Source: Macrococcus sp. DPC7161
Lineage (GTDB): Bacteria; Bacillota; Bacilli; Staphylococcales; Staphylococcaceae
Reading direction: 5' to 3'
DNA: 64,000 bases
NCBI RefSeq assembly: GCF_004117835.1
Contig: NZ_SDSC01000003.1
Coordinates: forward strand, 62,001 to 126,000
Positions 25,430 through 35,303 of the stretch are shown piece by piece; the stretch's first letter is position 1, and each line of letters starts with the position of its first letter. Made by a program: the position numbers and the translations under genes. A model generated the notes under the pieces. That model was not told the origin of the DNA, did not search any database, and was given only the letters and a program-made list of their open reading frames with translations.

Positions 25430-25630
25430 TTATTTTACGTAAGTTAACATTTGAGCAACGCGTTTTTGATCACCTTTAGAAACTAAAGCTGCTTTTCTTA
25501 AACCACGTTTTTGTTTTGTTGATTTGTTAGCAAATAAGTGAGAAGTAAACGCTCTTGAACGTTTTAATTTTCCTGAACCAGTTCTTTTTACACGTTTCGC
25601 TGCTCCGCGGTGAGTTTTCATTTTAGGCAT
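25430..25630 (-). CDS. rpmI: 50S ribosomal protein L35
   Basis: A 66-residue basic ribosomal protein. [24 protein letters not shown] and the rest match L35 over its full length. Second gene of infC-rpmI-rplT; AGGAGGAC ribosome site upstream. Confidence 0.98.
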   Translation of the reverse strand: MPKMKTHRGAAKRVKRTGSGKLKRSRAFTSHLFANKSTKQKRGLRKAALVSKGDQKRVAQMLTYVK

Positions 25631-25642
25631 TACTTTGTCCTC

Positions 25643-26170
25643 CTAGTTTTGTTTTTTTTCTACGATAGGCGCTAACATTAAAAACATTGAGCGTCCATCC
25701 ATTTTTGGCTTTTGTTCAACTGTCGCAAGATCTTTACATTCTTCTGCAAATTTCTCTAAAACACGTTGACCAAATTCTTTATGCGTAATCGCACGCCCTC
25801 TGAATCGAATTGATACTTTAACTTTATCTTCTTTTTCTAAGAATTTCTTAGCGTTTTTAAGCTTAGTGTTAAAGTCATGATCTTCGATTGTTGGACTCAA
25901 TCTAATTTCTTTAATTGTCACGATTTTTTGCTTTTTACGTGCTTCTTTATCTTTCTTTTGTTGTTCAAATTTGAATTTACCGTAGTCCATAATTTTGGCT
26001 ACTGGCGGTTTCGCATTTGGAGCAACAAGTACAACATCAAGATTTACGCGTTCTGCAATTTCAATGGCTTCATTTTTAGATTTAACACCTAATTGAGCAC
26101 CATCATGGCCAATTAATCGAAGTTCTTTCGCACGAATTTTGTCATTAATCTGTGTTTGATCTTTAGCTAT
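25643..26170 (-). CDS. infC: Translation initiation factor IF-3 (ATA start)
   Basis: Prevents premature joining of 30S and 50S subunits and checks start codons. AGGAGGTG is followed by six bases and ATA, then GCTAAAGATCAAACA ([20 protein letters not shown]). The only in-frame GTG lies inside the ribosome site, so ATA at 26168-26170 is the likely start, giving 175 residues. IF-3 rejects such codons, the basis of infC autoregulation in other bacteria. The N-terminal domain, linker ([17 protein letters not shown]) and C-terminal domain ([17 protein letters not shown]) are all present. Confidence 0.96.
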   Translation of the reverse strand: MAKDQTQINDKIRAKELRLIGHDGAQLGVKSKNEAIEIAERVNLDVVLVAPNAKPPVAKIMDYGKFKFEQQKKDKEARKKQKIVTIKEIRLSPTIEDHDFNTKLKNAKKFLEKEDKVKVSIRFRGRAITHKEFGQRVLEKFAEECKDLATVEQKPKMDGRSMFLMLAPIVEKKQN

Positions 26171-26204
26171 GGTTGACACCTCCTAAGTTATTTACGAAAC
26201 AAAC

Positions 26205-26335
26205 AAAAAGAGCGAGTCTATAGACCCGCTCTCATAAATAACTAATACAACTGTTATTTAACCCTTTCACTGCCTTTTGCGTTCTCAGGGTGAGAAGCGG
26301 GATTGCTTCTACTTGTTTATCCGTATTCAACAGAC
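26205..26335 (-). ncRNA. L20-type leader (attenuator) of infC-rpmI-rplT
   Basis: Between promoter and infC the minus strand holds GTAGAAGC...GCTTCTCACCC pairing, a central region, and a terminator: GAGCGGGTCTA with TAGACTCGCTC (26221-26231 with 26210-26220, one mismatch), then TTTTTGTTTG. Position and layout match the Firmicute L20 leader, in which L20 binding favours termination. The pseudoknot was not checked by folding. Confidence 0.8.
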
Positions 26336-26338
26336 TTA

Positions 26339-26367
26339 ATAATAACAAGTTATTTAGTTCATGTCAA
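26339..26367 (-). promoter_or_regulatory. Promoter of infC-rpmI-rplT inside the lysP stop region
   Basis: On the minus strand TTGACA (26362-26367), 17 bases and TATTAT (26339-26344). The -35 is formed by the last sense codons of lysP (GTT GAC ATG). Confidence 0.82.
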
Positions 26368-27850
26368 CAGTTATTTTTTCAAATTCACTCATATCGTGAT
26401 CATGTGATAAATCCACTTCTGTTAATGGGATTTTACGCGTTTTATATTTTAATTTGTGGTATAAATAAAATCCTAAAAATACTGGAATACCCATGTAAGT
26501 AATCAAGAATGAGTTCCATTCAAATTTACCACTTGTTACTAAATCCACATCTTGTCCTAAAATAACAATCACACAAAGGATAAATGCAAAGATTGGACCG
26601 AATGGGAACCATTTAGCACGATATTTCAACACTGATAAATCTTTGTTTTGTGCATAGAATGCACGACGGAAACGATAATGACTAATTGCAATACCTACCC
26701 ATGCAATAAATCCAGTCAAACCTGATGCAGCTACAATATATGTATATGCACCACTTGCTAATTTCTCAACGATAAAGATAATTAGTACAACGACTGCTGT
26801 TGCTAATAAACTTGGAATTGGTACACCTTTATCATTTGTTTCAGAGAATTTACGATTTGCTAAACCATCTTTACCCATTGCATATAACATACGTGTTGAA
26901 GCATACATCCCTGAGTTACCAGCAGATAAAATCGATGTTAAAATAACAGCGTTCATAAAACTTGCTGCAAATGCAAGTCCTGCATTTTCAAATACTAATG
27001 TGAATGGTGATTTTGCAATGTCATCGCCACCCATTAAGTTTGGATTTGTATAAGGAATAATTAATCCAATAATTAAAATTGCTAAAATATAGAAAATTAA
27101 AATTCTCCAAAAGACTTGGTTGATTGCTTTAGGAATTGTTTTTTCAGGTTCTTCAGACTCTCCAGCTGTAATACCAACAAGCTCAGTTCCTTGGAAACTA
27201 AAACCTGCTACTAAAAATACACCTAATATTGTAAGAAAACTTTGAACCATTGAATCACCTAAGAACGGTGCATCTCCAACTGTAAAGTTATTAAATCCAA
27301 TAAATTTGCCACCTAAAATACCGAAAATTGTTAAAATACCAATACCGATAAATAAAATGACAGTAATCACTTTAATTAAAGCAAACCAATACTCACTTTC
27401 ACCATACACTTTAACTGATAAAGTATTTAATAAGAAGATAATAACTAAAAATACTAAACTCCACGCCCAGTTGGGCATAAAATCCATTGGTGCCCAATAT
27501 TTAATGACGCTACTTGCTATACTAACGTCTACTGCGACTGTAATAACCCAGTTAAACCAGTAATTCCATCCTAATGCAAATCCTAGTGAAGGATCTACAA
27601 ATCGTGTCGCATATGTTGAGAAACTACCTGAAATCGGTAAATACGTTGCCATTTCTCCTAAACTTGTCATTAAGAAAAATACCATAATACCAATAATCGT
27701 AAATGCTAATAAAGCACCGCCAGGACCCGCTTCACGAATTGCACCTCCTGATGTCATAAATAACCCTGTACCAATACATCCACCAATCGCAATCATTGAG
27801 ATATGTCTTGGTTTTAAATTTCTTTGTACTCCGTTTTGTTCATTACTCAT
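26354..27850 (-). CDS. lysP: Lysine permease (amino acid-polyamine-organocation family)
   Basis: A 498-residue proton-coupled symporter with 12 membrane helices. It opens RNLKPRHISMIAIGGCIGTGLF, the GxGIGTGLF substrate-binding turn of this family, and contains GFSFQGTELVGITAGES in helix 6. Specificity for lysine is supported by the lysine riboswitch directly upstream and by identical context (infC operon, thrS) in staphylococci. GGGAG precedes the ATG. Confidence 0.95.
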   Translation of the reverse strand: MSNEQNGVQRNLKPRHISMIAIGGCIGTGLFMTSGGAIREAGPGGALLAFTIIGIMVFFLMTSLGEMATYLPISGSFSTYATRFVDPSLGFALGWNYWFNWVITVAVDVSIASSVIKYWAPMDFMPNWAWSLVFLVIIFLLNTLSVKVYGESEYWFALIKVITVILFIGIGILTIFGILGGKFIGFNNFTVGDAPFLGDSMVQSFLTILGVFLVAGFSFQGTELVGITAGESEEPEKTIPKAINQVFWRILIFYILAILIIGLIIPYTNPNLMGGDDIAKSPFTLVFENAGLAFAASFMNAVILTSILSAGNSGMYASTRMLYAMGKDGLANRKFSETNDKGVPIPSLLATAVVVLIIFIVEKLASGAYTYIVAASGLTGFIAWVGIAISHYRFRRAFYAQNKDLSVLKYRAKWFPFGPIFAFILCVIVILGQDVDLVTSGKFEWNSFLITYMGIPVFLGFYLYHKLKYKTRKIPLTEVDLSHDHDMSEFEKITVDMN

Positions 27851-27872
27851 ACGTAAACTCCCTTTCTAAATT

Positions 27873-28085
27873 AAAAAAATTGAGTACGTATGAGATACGT
27901 ACCCAATTCAAATAATTTATCTAAATCAGTAGCGCATCACATACGTGACAGTCTAACACTTATTCAATGTTAGCCCAGGGTATCTTATCCATACATTAAG
28001 ACCCTTCGGCACTGTTTCCTTTCAATAAACTTCGTTTATGCGTATGACATATCCATCCATTACTCATAAACAGTGCGACCTCTAC
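27873..28085 (-). ncRNA. Lysine riboswitch (L-box) upstream of lysP
   Basis: On the minus strand AGAGGTCGCACTG, AGTAATGG, GAAAGGAAACAGTGCCGAAGG, CCTGGGCTAACA and ACTGTCACGTATGTG appear in L-box order. The expression platform is GTACGTAT/ATACGTAC (27895-27902 with 27884-27891) followed by a T-run. Lysine binding should favour this terminator and reduce uptake. The rest of the 365-base gap up to thrS (28086-28215) shows nothing else of note. Confidence 0.95.
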
Positions 28086-28215
28086 TTCCATATAGGAATA
28101 TTAAGTTATGTACAAATATACACGATTTTATGTGTATATGCAAGAGGATTTTTAAAATAATTGATGAATGGTTATCATTCTCTCTTTATATACCCTCTTT
28201 TTTGAACATTAATCT

Positions 28216-30144
28216 TTATTTTTTTAAACGAATTTCATCAATGATAGACCAAATAAATTCATCACGTTCCATTGTTTTTGATTCTTTTCTACCATATTGA
28301 CGAACATTAACTTCTTTATTTTCAACTTCTTTATCACCAACAACGATTTGATATGGCACTTTATGCATTTGCGCCTCACGGATTTTGTATCCCATTTTTT
28401 CTTCACGATCATCAATATGACAACGTACACCATGTGATTTTAATTCATCGTATAAACTTCTTGCATAGTCATAATGTACTTCGTTAGATACTGGAATAAT
28501 TTCTAACTGATTTGGTGCTAGCCATAAAGGATATGCACCTTTATATTCTTCAGTTAAGAATGCAACGAAACGTTCCATTGTTGAAATAACACCACGATGA
28601 ATAACAACAGGACGATGTTTCTCACCATCACTACCAATGTATTCTAAATCAAAACGTTCTGGTAATAAGAAATCCAATTGTACTGTAGATAAAGTCTCTT
28701 CTTTACCTAAAGCTGTTTTTACTTGTACGTCTAATTTAGGACCATAGAATGCAGCTTCCCCTGGTGCTTCTTCATAATCTAAGCCCATTTCATCAACCGC
28801 TTCTTTAAGCATTGATTGTGCACGTTCCCACATTTCGTCATCTTGGAAGTACTTTTCAGTATCTTCTGGATCACGGTAACTTAAACGGAATTTGTAATCT
28901 TTAAATTTAAAGTCATTGTATACATCTATTACAAGTTGTACAACACGGATAAATTCTTCTTTAATTTGATCTGGTCGTACAAAAATATGTGCATCATTTA
29001 AAGTCATACCACGTACACGTTGTAATCCACTTACCGCACCACTTGCTTCATAACGGTGCATTGTACCAAGCTCTGCAATACGAATTGGTAATTCACGGTA
29101 TGAATGTGGTTTATTTTTATAAACCATCATATGGTGTGGACAGTTCATTGGTCGTAATACCATTTGCTCATTATCCATATCCATTACAGGGAACATGTCT
29201 TCTTGGTAATGATCCCAGTGACCAGAAGTTTTATATAAATCTACTGAACCCATTACAGGTGTATAAACATGGTCATAACCTAACGCCACTTCTTTATCAA
29301 CAATATAACGTTCTAATTCACGGCGAATTGTAGCTCCATTTGGTAACCATAATGGTAAACCTGGACCAACTAATTTACTTGTTGTAAATAACTCTAATTC
29401 TTTACCAATTTTACGGTGATCGCGTTCTTTACGCTCTTCTAATACTTGTAAATGTTCTTTTAAAGCTTTTTTATCAAAGAATGCTGTACCGTAGACACGT
29501 TGTAACATTTTATTATTCGCGTCACCTCTCCAATAAGCACCAGCAACAGACAATAATTTAAATTCTTTAATTTTAGCTGTACTTGGTACATGTACACCAC
29601 GACAAAGGTCAGTAAATTCACCTTGTGAATAAACTGTTACATTTTCATTTTCAGGAATAGCATCAATTAATTCTTGTTTATAAGGATCATTTGCAAAAAT
29701 TTGTTTCGCTTCTTCACGAGAAACAACACGGCGTTCAATTGTAATATTTTCACCAACGATTTGACGCATTGTTTTTTCAATTAGAGGTAAATCTTCTGAA
29801 GAAATTTTGTGTTCAGTATCCACATCGTAATAGAAACCTTCTTCAATAACAGGTCCTACACCAAAATAAACTTCACCATACATACGTTTTAAAGCTTGTG
29901 CCATTAAATGTGCAGTTGAATGACGTAAAACTTCAATACCTTCTTTTGATTCTGGTGTAATGATTTCAATGTCACCATCAACTTCTAATTTTGTAGATAA
30001 ATCTACCATTTGACCGTTAAACTTACCTGCTAAAGCTTTTTTTCTTAAACCAGGGCTAATTGACCCTGCAATTTCATCAGTTGTAATGCCACTCTCAAAT
30101 GACTTTACGTTACCATCTGGAAACTTTACTTGAATTTCACTCAT
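28216..30144 (-). CDS. thrS: Threonine-tRNA ligase
   Basis: A 642-residue class II synthetase. Order: TGS domain (1-62), editing domain with [16 protein letters not shown] and the zinc-like CRGVHVPS motif, catalytic core with motif 2 ([16 protein letters not shown]) and zinc ligands PMNCPHH and [13 protein letters not shown], and the C-terminal anticodon-binding domain (about 540-642). AGAGGGATAATATG marks the start. Regulated by the T-box leader upstream. Confidence 0.99.
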   Translation of the reverse strand: MSEIQVKFPDGNVKSFESGITTDEIAGSISPGLRKKALAGKFNGQMVDLSTKLEVDGDIEIITPESKEGIEVLRHSTAHLMAQALKRMYGEVYFGVGPVIEEGFYYDVDTEHKISSEDLPLIEKTMRQIVGENITIERRVVSREEAKQIFANDPYKQELIDAIPENENVTVYSQGEFTDLCRGVHVPSTAKIKEFKLLSVAGAYWRGDANNKMLQRVYGTAFFDKKALKEHLQVLEERKERDHRKIGKELELFTTSKLVGPGLPLWLPNGATIRRELERYIVDKEVALGYDHVYTPVMGSVDLYKTSGHWDHYQEDMFPVMDMDNEQMVLRPMNCPHHMMVYKNKPHSYRELPIRIAELGTMHRYEASGAVSGLQRVRGMTLNDAHIFVRPDQIKEEFIRVVQLVIDVYNDFKFKDYKFRLSYRDPEDTEKYFQDDEMWERAQSMLKEAVDEMGLDYEEAPGEAAFYGPKLDVQVKTALGKEETLSTVQLDFLLPERFDLEYIGSDGEKHRPVVIHRGVISTMERFVAFLTEEYKGAYPLWLAPNQLEIIPVSNEVHYDYARSLYDELKSHGVRCHIDDREEKMGYKIREAQMHKVPYQIVVGDKEVENKEVNVRQYGRKESKTMERDEFIWSIIDEIRLKK

Positions 30145-30184
30145 ATTATCCCTCTTTCTTTTATTTCATAAATAGTTAATAAAT

Positions 30185-30400
30185 ACAAAAAGACCTCCAT
30201 CCAACAAGGGACGAAGGTCTTTTCCGCGGTACCACCCTATTACTGCAATGCAGCAACTCTAATACACGTTAACGGGTGTCACCGGACATCTATTAAATGT
30301 CTAACATAAGGGAGTAATCATCATACCGTTTGACCAAATTCTCAGCAAACATTGGCTCTCTAAACAAACAAATACAATCATCATATCCTTAAAAATTTAT
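30185..30400 (-). ncRNA. T-box leader of thrS (tRNA-Thr sensing)
   Basis: The minus strand shows AGAGAGCC, a stem I loop GATGATTACTCCC with ACT as the likely Thr specifier, and the T-box core AGGGTGGTACCGCGG (30223-30239). The terminator AAAGACCT/AGGTCTTT (30215-30222 with 30189-30196) is followed by TTTTTG. Same architecture as the pheST leader. Confidence 0.93.
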
Positions 30401-30432
30401 ATTCATGAAATTTTTGTAATATTGTTACTATT

Positions 30433-30460
30433 ATTATACATAATCTAAAAATTTAATCAA
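30433..30460 (-). promoter_or_regulatory. Promoter of thrS
   Basis: On the minus strand TTGATT (30455-30460), 16 bases and TATAAT (30433-30438), about 40 bases before the T-box structure. Confidence 0.62.
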
Positions 30461-30504
30461 TACTGAAATTTAAATCAAAGAAGAATCCTACTCAACAATA
30501 ATAA

Positions 30505-31425
30505 TCATTCATTTTCATGACGATAGTTTTTTCCATTAAGCTCAAATGGCTTACTTAGCGTCATCACGCGCTCCATTATACGATGTGCCTTTGTCGTTTC
30601 ATCGCCTTGGCGTGTTTTTTGGAAATGGTATGTTAATTCATCAAAATTAAAATTAGAACTAAAAAATGTCGGTAATTGCTCAATCATTCGATAATTTAAA
30701 ATTGGACCAATTACTTCATCACGAACCCATGGTGTTACATCTTCTGCACCTATATCATCCAGCATTAACACTGGGCTTTTCTTTACAGCATCTAATTTTT
30801 GCTGATAACTTCCGTCTTTAAAGCCACCTTTTAATTCACTGATAAACTCTGGCACATATAAAATGGTCGTATGAATCGCTTTTTGTTTTAATTCATTCGC
30901 AATTGCACATAAAATATAAGACTTACCCGTCCCAAAGCTCCCATAAATATACATCCCTTTTACGTTTTCACCTTTAGCAATACGTTTACAAATTTCTATT
31001 GCTGCCTTAACGATGGTTAATCGATCTGGATGATCCATATCAATGTCTCTCAACTTCGCATTTAATGAATCTTTCGGCATATGAATTGCCTTTAAGTATT
31101 GATTCATTTTTTTTGCTTCATTTTCTATTCGCTTTTCCTCACATAAATGATAAGTCACTTTAATATGACCTTGTTCATAAACTAATTTTGGTAAGTGATA
31201 CATGACAAAATTATTTTTACATTCTTGCTCACAATCATGGCATTCGTGAATTTGATCTTTAAATTCTTGTAATTTAAATAAATCTCTCTCAATAACATCC
31301 TCTGGGATTTGGTTTTTATCAATAAAATCACGAATCGATGGATCTTGAACAATTTCATCTTGAATCTTCTTAACTTGTTCAAATAAATTACGATTCATAT
31401 TAAGTACTTCACTTAATGGTTTCAT
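30505..31425 (-). CDS. dnaI: Primosomal protein DnaI (helicase loader)
   Basis: AAA+ ATPase that loads the replicative helicase DnaC. The N-terminal helicase-binding domain (1-125) has a cysteine/histidine cluster (CHDCEQECKN, YHLCEEKR) that binds zinc in Bacillus DnaI. Walker A is GSFGTGKSY near residue 165; Walker B is VLMLDDIGAED; the arginine sensor region follows near the C-terminus. 306 residues, usual length. One base separates it from dnaB upstream, so dnaB-dnaI is one unit, as in Bacillus and Staphylococcus. Confidence 0.97.
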   Translation of the reverse strand: MKPLSEVLNMNRNLFEQVKKIQDEIVQDPSIRDFIDKNQIPEDVIERDLFKLQEFKDQIHECHDCEQECKNNFVMYHLPKLVYEQGHIKVTYHLCEEKRIENEAKKMNQYLKAIHMPKDSLNAKLRDIDMDHPDRLTIVKAAIEICKRIAKGENVKGMYIYGSFGTGKSYILCAIANELKQKAIHTTILYVPEFISELKGGFKDGSYQQKLDAVKKSPVLMLDDIGAEDVTPWVRDEVIGPILNYRMIEQLPTFFSSNFNFDELTYHFQKTRQGDETTKAHRIMERVMTLSKPFELNGKNYRHENE

Positions 31426-31426
31426 A

Positions 31427-32827
31427 TTAATCCTCCTCCCACATTTGATCTAATTGTTTCAATAATTTTAATTTCTCAACTTCATCCACATTGGTTTGCT
31501 TTGTTTCAGCGTTTTCTTTTTTCAAATTTTGCTTTTCATTTTTAGCATTTGATAACTGTTTGTCAGTGAGCCATTTTGGCGTTTTTTCAATAGAATTTAC
31601 CGCATTACCATTTGATTTTTGATAATAATTCTTGTTGTTTTGCTGCTTTTTCTTTTGTTCAATTTTTTTACTGTATTCATATGCTTCTTTAGCAGATTTC
31701 AAATTTAACTTCTTCCAATTCGAAGCAATTTCTTCGATATATGCTTGAGGTAACTTTCGATCATTCGTCAATAGCACATATTGTAGCAATACATTGACAA
31801 CCCCAAACGGTAATCTTTCACGTTCAAGTAAATTTTCAATCATTCGTTTTTGTTTCAAAGTTGGTTCCGCTTCAAACAAACCAGTCAACATTTCTACAGG
31901 GCTCGTCGTATCCATATATTCAAACCAATTGAGAAGAGAAGATGCTTTTTTACCACTTGATTGCTCTAAATGATCAGCTTGTTGATTACTAGCAACCTGT
32001 AAACTCGGTAACGCACCATCATGTTCTATCGTATAATAATCTCTAGCATTTTTACGTAAATCTTCATGTGAAATAGTTTGATTTGCAGTTAAAGCTTTTA
32101 AGACAATTTGCTTCATTTCAACAGGACCCAAGTTATATAACATTGCAAGTTGCGTAATTAACTGTCTTGTTTTTTTGTCCAATTGAGACTTAGATATTAA
32201 GTGTTCATTTAACAACATTTCTAACATATCAAAATCAAACGTTTCTTGGTGAATAGGAATGCCATATGATGCACTATTTTTAAGTAGCGACATATTATCA
32301 TGAAACAAATGCTTTTCAGGCTTTTTCGGCGCAGCAAAGACATCCATATACTTACTAGAAACATCACGATAATTTGAATAATCAATTTGTTCAGTGATAT
32401 ATCGTTGTTTTAAAGTTTGAAATCGTGATTGCCCTACTTGTTGATATAAGAATACTGTTAGCATTGGGTCATTGAAAAATTGATCGGGTAACACAGGCGA
32501 AATACATTTGTAAACATATTCAATCGTTTCATTTTCAAAAGTGATATATGTTTTTAATAAGCCAATGGCTTCTAATTTTTTTCTCAATGCTTCAAAGTGC
32601 TGTAAATTAAAATGTAGTTCATTTAAAAATAAATAATGTGTGTGTCCACTACTTTTTTGACTAAAATCATCTAAAAATTGACCTAAGTAATGATATAAAC
32701 CGATACATTCTAAACCAATCAAAGGCGCATACAATGTATTTAATACATCTTTTGTAAAGTGTGTTTGTACATAGTTTGATGTAACAACAAATTTATCTGC
32801 TGGTTGTAAACTTTTATAATAATTCAT
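31427..32827 (-). CDS. dnaB: Replication initiation and membrane attachment protein DnaB
   Basis: Gram-positive DnaB, not the E. coli helicase. A 466-residue primosomal protein that acts with DnaD and DnaI to load helicase at oriC and restart sites. It has two DnaD/DnaB-type winged-helix regions, with the DDBH2 domain at about 310-400 (WKKLNLKSAKEAYEYSKK matches the YxxxIxxxW type end). A lysine- and glutamine-rich tail follows and then an acidic end (DQMWEED). It follows nrdR by seven bases and precedes dnaI. Confidence 0.95.
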   Translation of the reverse strand: MNYYKSLQPADKFVVTSNYVQTHFTKDVLNTLYAPLIGLECIGLYHYLGQFLDDFSQKSSGHTHYLFLNELHFNLQHFEALRKKLEAIGLLKTYITFENETIEYVYKCISPVLPDQFFNDPMLTVFLYQQVGQSRFQTLKQRYITEQIDYSNYRDVSSKYMDVFAAPKKPEKHLFHDNMSLLKNSASYGIPIHQETFDFDMLEMLLNEHLISKSQLDKKTRQLITQLAMLYNLGPVEMKQIVLKALTANQTISHEDLRKNARDYYTIEHDGALPSLQVASNQQADHLEQSSGKKASSLLNWFEYMDTTSPVEMLTGLFEAEPTLKQKRMIENLLERERLPFGVVNVLLQYVLLTNDRKLPQAYIEEIASNWKKLNLKSAKEAYEYSKKIEQKKKQQNNKNYYQKSNGNAVNSIEKTPKWLTDKQLSNAKNEKQNLKKENAETKQTNVDEVEKLKLLKQLDQMWEED

Positions 32828-32834
32828 AACATCC

Positions 32835-33305
32835 CTACTTTGACGTTTCGTTCAAAATGCCTTGCATTGTACTTAAAAGTTGATCCACATCTTTAAACTC
32901 TTTATAAACAGATGCAAATCTAACATAAGATACTTGGTCAATGTGCATCAACTTATCCATCACACGTTCACCAATATCATTTGTTGAAACTTCTGTTTTA
33001 CCTAGTTCACGTAATTCCATTTCTACTTGATTTGTTAATTGTTCTAATAAATCATATTGTACTGGTCTTTTCTCACATGCACGAACAAGGCCATGTAACA
33101 CTTTATCACGATTGAAAGCTTGTCTTGTGCCATCTTTTTTTACGACGATTAAAGGTTGTAGTTCAATACGCTCAAAGGTAGTAAAACGCGTATTACATTT
33201 TTCACACTCTCTTCGACGTCTAATCGCAGTCATATCATCAGCATGCCTTGAATCGATAACTTTAGACTGGTTGTAACCACATTTCGGACATTTCAAGACA
33301 ATCAC
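32835..33305 (-). CDS. nrdR: Transcriptional repressor NrdR
   Basis: A 156-residue ATP/dATP-sensing repressor of ribonucleotide reductase genes. Zinc ribbon cysteines 6, 9, 34 and 37 (CPKCG, CEKCN) flank the basic DNA-contact strip (TAIRRRRE). The ATP cone domain covers about 48-138 ([17 protein letters not shown]). Full family length. It leads the nrdR-dnaB-dnaI unit. Confidence 0.98.
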   Translation of the reverse strand: MIVLKCPKCGYNQSKVIDSRHADDMTAIRRRRECEKCNTRFTTFERIELQPLIVVKKDGTRQAFNRDKVLHGLVRACEKRPVQYDLLEQLTNQVEMELRELGKTEVSTNDIGERVMDKLMHIDQVSYVRFASVYKEFKDVDQLLSTMQGILNETSK

Positions 33306-33419
33306 TCCATTTCATAGTTATTGTTTCATTATACATGAATCAACTACATTTAAAAATCGATAAGATTACACCGAATTGGGTATACTTAATGTATCAATTA
33401 CAATTTAAAAGGAGCATTT

Positions 33420-34133
33420 ATGAGACCAAAATACATACATTTACCAAAATTAGAAGAAGGCAATCCTGTAAACAAGTTAAGAGAAAGTTTTAATAGAAAA
33501 AATGAAGCCATTTTATATCATCATGATCCTGTGGGTATTGTTTTTATCGGTGATTCCATTACAGATTATTGGGATTTAGAGGGTTATTTTCAATTAAATA
33601 ATCAAAAACGCATCATCAATCGTGGCATTGGAAATGATCGTACACAGTTTGTTAAGCATCGTTTTGAAGCAGATGCTATACAACTTCAACCCGATTGGAT
33701 TGTATTATCTATAGGCATCAATAATACTAAACCATTGGATTTAGACCAAAGTGAATCCAATCAACAAAAAATAAAAACACAAATATTATCTGATATCGAG
33801 TCCATGATTAATCAAGCCAAAACAAATCATATTAATATTGCTGTAACATCATTGACTTCAACTAATCGCCCTCATTTAGAGGGCTTTAAGGTAAGATCTG
33901 TTCTAGTCAAACATATCAATGAATCCATTCATCAATTATGCCAGAAACACCAAATTACATTTATCGACTACTACACACCAATGACGTTAACAAAAGATGG
34001 CATTGATTACTTAAAACCTGAACTCACAGATGATGGATTACACCCACATGTACTCGGATATGATATTATGGCAAATGTTATTGAAAACACGTTTCAAAAT
34101 CAATATGAAATCAAAAGAAAATCCAACGCTTAA
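33420..34133 (+). CDS. SGNH/GDSL-family hydrolase
   Basis: A 237-residue esterase-type enzyme without signal peptide. Block I GDS at 44-46 (FIGDSITD) holds the nucleophile S46; NRGIGNDRT supplies the block II glycine; SIGINN gives block III asparagine; D205-G-L-H208 is the block V catalytic pair. It resembles platelet-activating factor acetylhydrolase-like members. The physiological ester is unknown. AAGGAG precedes the ATG. Divergent from nrdR and convergent with gapB. Confidence 0.88.
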   Translation: MRPKYIHLPKLEEGNPVNKLRESFNRKNEAILYHHDPVGIVFIGDSITDYWDLEGYFQLNNQKRIINRGIGNDRTQFVKHRFEADAIQLQPDWIVLSIGINNTKPLDLDQSESNQQKIKTQILSDIESMINQAKTNHINIAVTSLTSTNRPHLEGFKVRSVLVKHINESIHQLCQKHQITFIDYYTPMTLTKDGIDYLKPELTDDGLHPHVLGYDIMANVIENTFQNQYEIKRKSNA

Positions 34134-34146
34134 AAGCGCTGGATTT
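34119..34146. terminator. Bidirectional terminator between the SGNH gene and gapB
   Basis: AAATCCAACGCT and AGCGCTGGATTT pair with one mismatch around TAAA. T-runs follow on both strands. The left arm overlaps the SGNH stop. Confidence 0.85.
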
Positions 34147-34168
34147 TTACTTATATTAATAAAAATTA

Positions 34169-35173
34169 TTAAGCTAATTTTTCTCCCATTTGACGCGCTA
34201 ATTCTACAACGCGAGTAGAGTAACCCCACTCATTGTCATACCAAGATAATACTTTTACTTTATTACCTTCCATTACGATAGTTGATAAACCATCAACAAT
34301 AGAGCTATGTGGATTTGTGTTGAAGTCAACAGATACTAATGGTTCAAAAGTGATATCTAAGATACCTTTTAATTCGTTTTCACTCGCTTCTTTGAATGCG
34401 TTATTGATTTCTTCAACAGTAACTTCTTTTTCTAAGTCAACTACTAAGTCAACTAAAGATACATTTGTCGTAGGAACACGTAAAGCCATACCGTGTAATT
34501 TACCTTCTAATTCAGGTAATACTAATGACAATGCTTTCGCTGCACCAGTAGAAGTTGGAATAATACTTTGAGCACATGCACGCGCACGACGTAAGTCTTT
34601 ATGTGGATTATCTAAGTTCTTTTGATCATTTGTATAAGCATGAACAGTTGTCATTAAACCATTCTTAATGCCAAATTTATCGTTTAATACTTTTGCTACA
34701 GGCGCTAAACAGTTTGTAGTACAAGAAGCGTTTGAAACTACATCAAAAGTTTCAACGTCTAAAGAATTGCAGTTTACACCACGAACAATTGTTTGAACAT
34801 TTCCTTTACCAGGTGCAGTTAATAATACTTTCTTTGCTCCTGCTACTAAATGGCCTTTCGCTTTTTCAGAATCATTGAATTTACCAGTTGCTTCGATAAC
34901 GATATCGATGCCTAACTCTCCCCAAGGTAATAATTCAGGATTTCTTTCAGCAACCAATTTAATTTCTTTTCCATCTACAATTAAACCATTTTCAGTTGGC
35001 TCAATGCTTAATGGAAATTTACCATGAGTTGTATCATATTTAATTAAATGTGCAAGTGTTTCAGGTGGGTAACTCGCGTTGATCGCTACGATATCTAAAT
35101 TTTTGTCTAATGCAGCAGCACGAAATACCATTCTTCCAATTCTACCTAAACCATTGATTGCAACTTTTGTCAT
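34169..35173 (-). CDS. gapB: NADP-dependent glyceraldehyde-3-phosphate dehydrogenase (gluconeogenic)
   Basis: A 334-residue GAPDH of the GapB branch. The ATG at 35173 follows AAGGGG; an in-frame extension upstream lies in the promoter. NAD(P) fold GLGRIGRMVFR at the N-terminus, catalytic cysteine in SNASCTTNCLAPV, and histidine in TTVHAYTNDQ. The segment AINASYPPETLAHLIKYDTTHG is the GapB form, differing from the AINDLT... of GapA. The -10 overlaps a CcpN-like operator and a cre-like site lies just upstream, fitting repression by glucose. Confidence 0.95.
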   Translation of the reverse strand: MTKVAINGLGRIGRMVFRAAALDKNLDIVAINASYPPETLAHLIKYDTTHGKFPLSIEPTENGLIVDGKEIKLVAERNPELLPWGELGIDIVIEATGKFNDSEKAKGHLVAGAKKVLLTAPGKGNVQTIVRGVNCNSLDVETFDVVSNASCTTNCLAPVAKVLNDKFGIKNGLMTTVHAYTNDQKNLDNPHKDLRRARACAQSIIPTSTGAAKALSLVLPELEGKLHGMALRVPTTNVSLVDLVVDLEKEVTVEEINNAFKEASENELKGILDITFEPLVSVDFNTNPHSSIVDGLSTIVMEGNKVKVLSWYDNEWGYSTRVVELARQMGEKLA

Positions 35174-35212
35174 TTTAACTACCCCTTCATCAAATAAGTT
35201 ATACTCAAATAT

Positions 35213-35256
35213 GTAAATAGTATAACACATTTAATATTGTAAGGAAGCGTTTTCTT
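35213..35256 (-). promoter_or_regulatory. gapB promoter with CcpN-like and cre-like sites
   Basis: On the minus strand TTCCTT, 16 bases and TATACT. TGTGTTATACT (35219-35229) fits the recalled CcpN consensus TRTGHYATAYW at every position and covers the -10. AAGAAAACGCTTCCT (35242-35256) matches the cre consensus with one mismatch and overlaps the -35. Confidence 0.6.
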
Positions 35257-35303
35257 GAAGTTTTTTAAAGTTTTAATTTTCAGATTTCAAGTGTATTTTT
35301 CCA

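Noticed and set aside
28073-28300. Plus-strand frame between lysP and thrS
   Set aside because: It crosses the end of the lysine riboswitch and antisense thrS; no protein similarity.
31427-32827. Replicative helicase (E. coli DnaB type)
   Set aside because: There is no RecA-like ATPase core; the sequence has the DnaD/DnaB-type winged-helix domains of Gram-positive initiation proteins.
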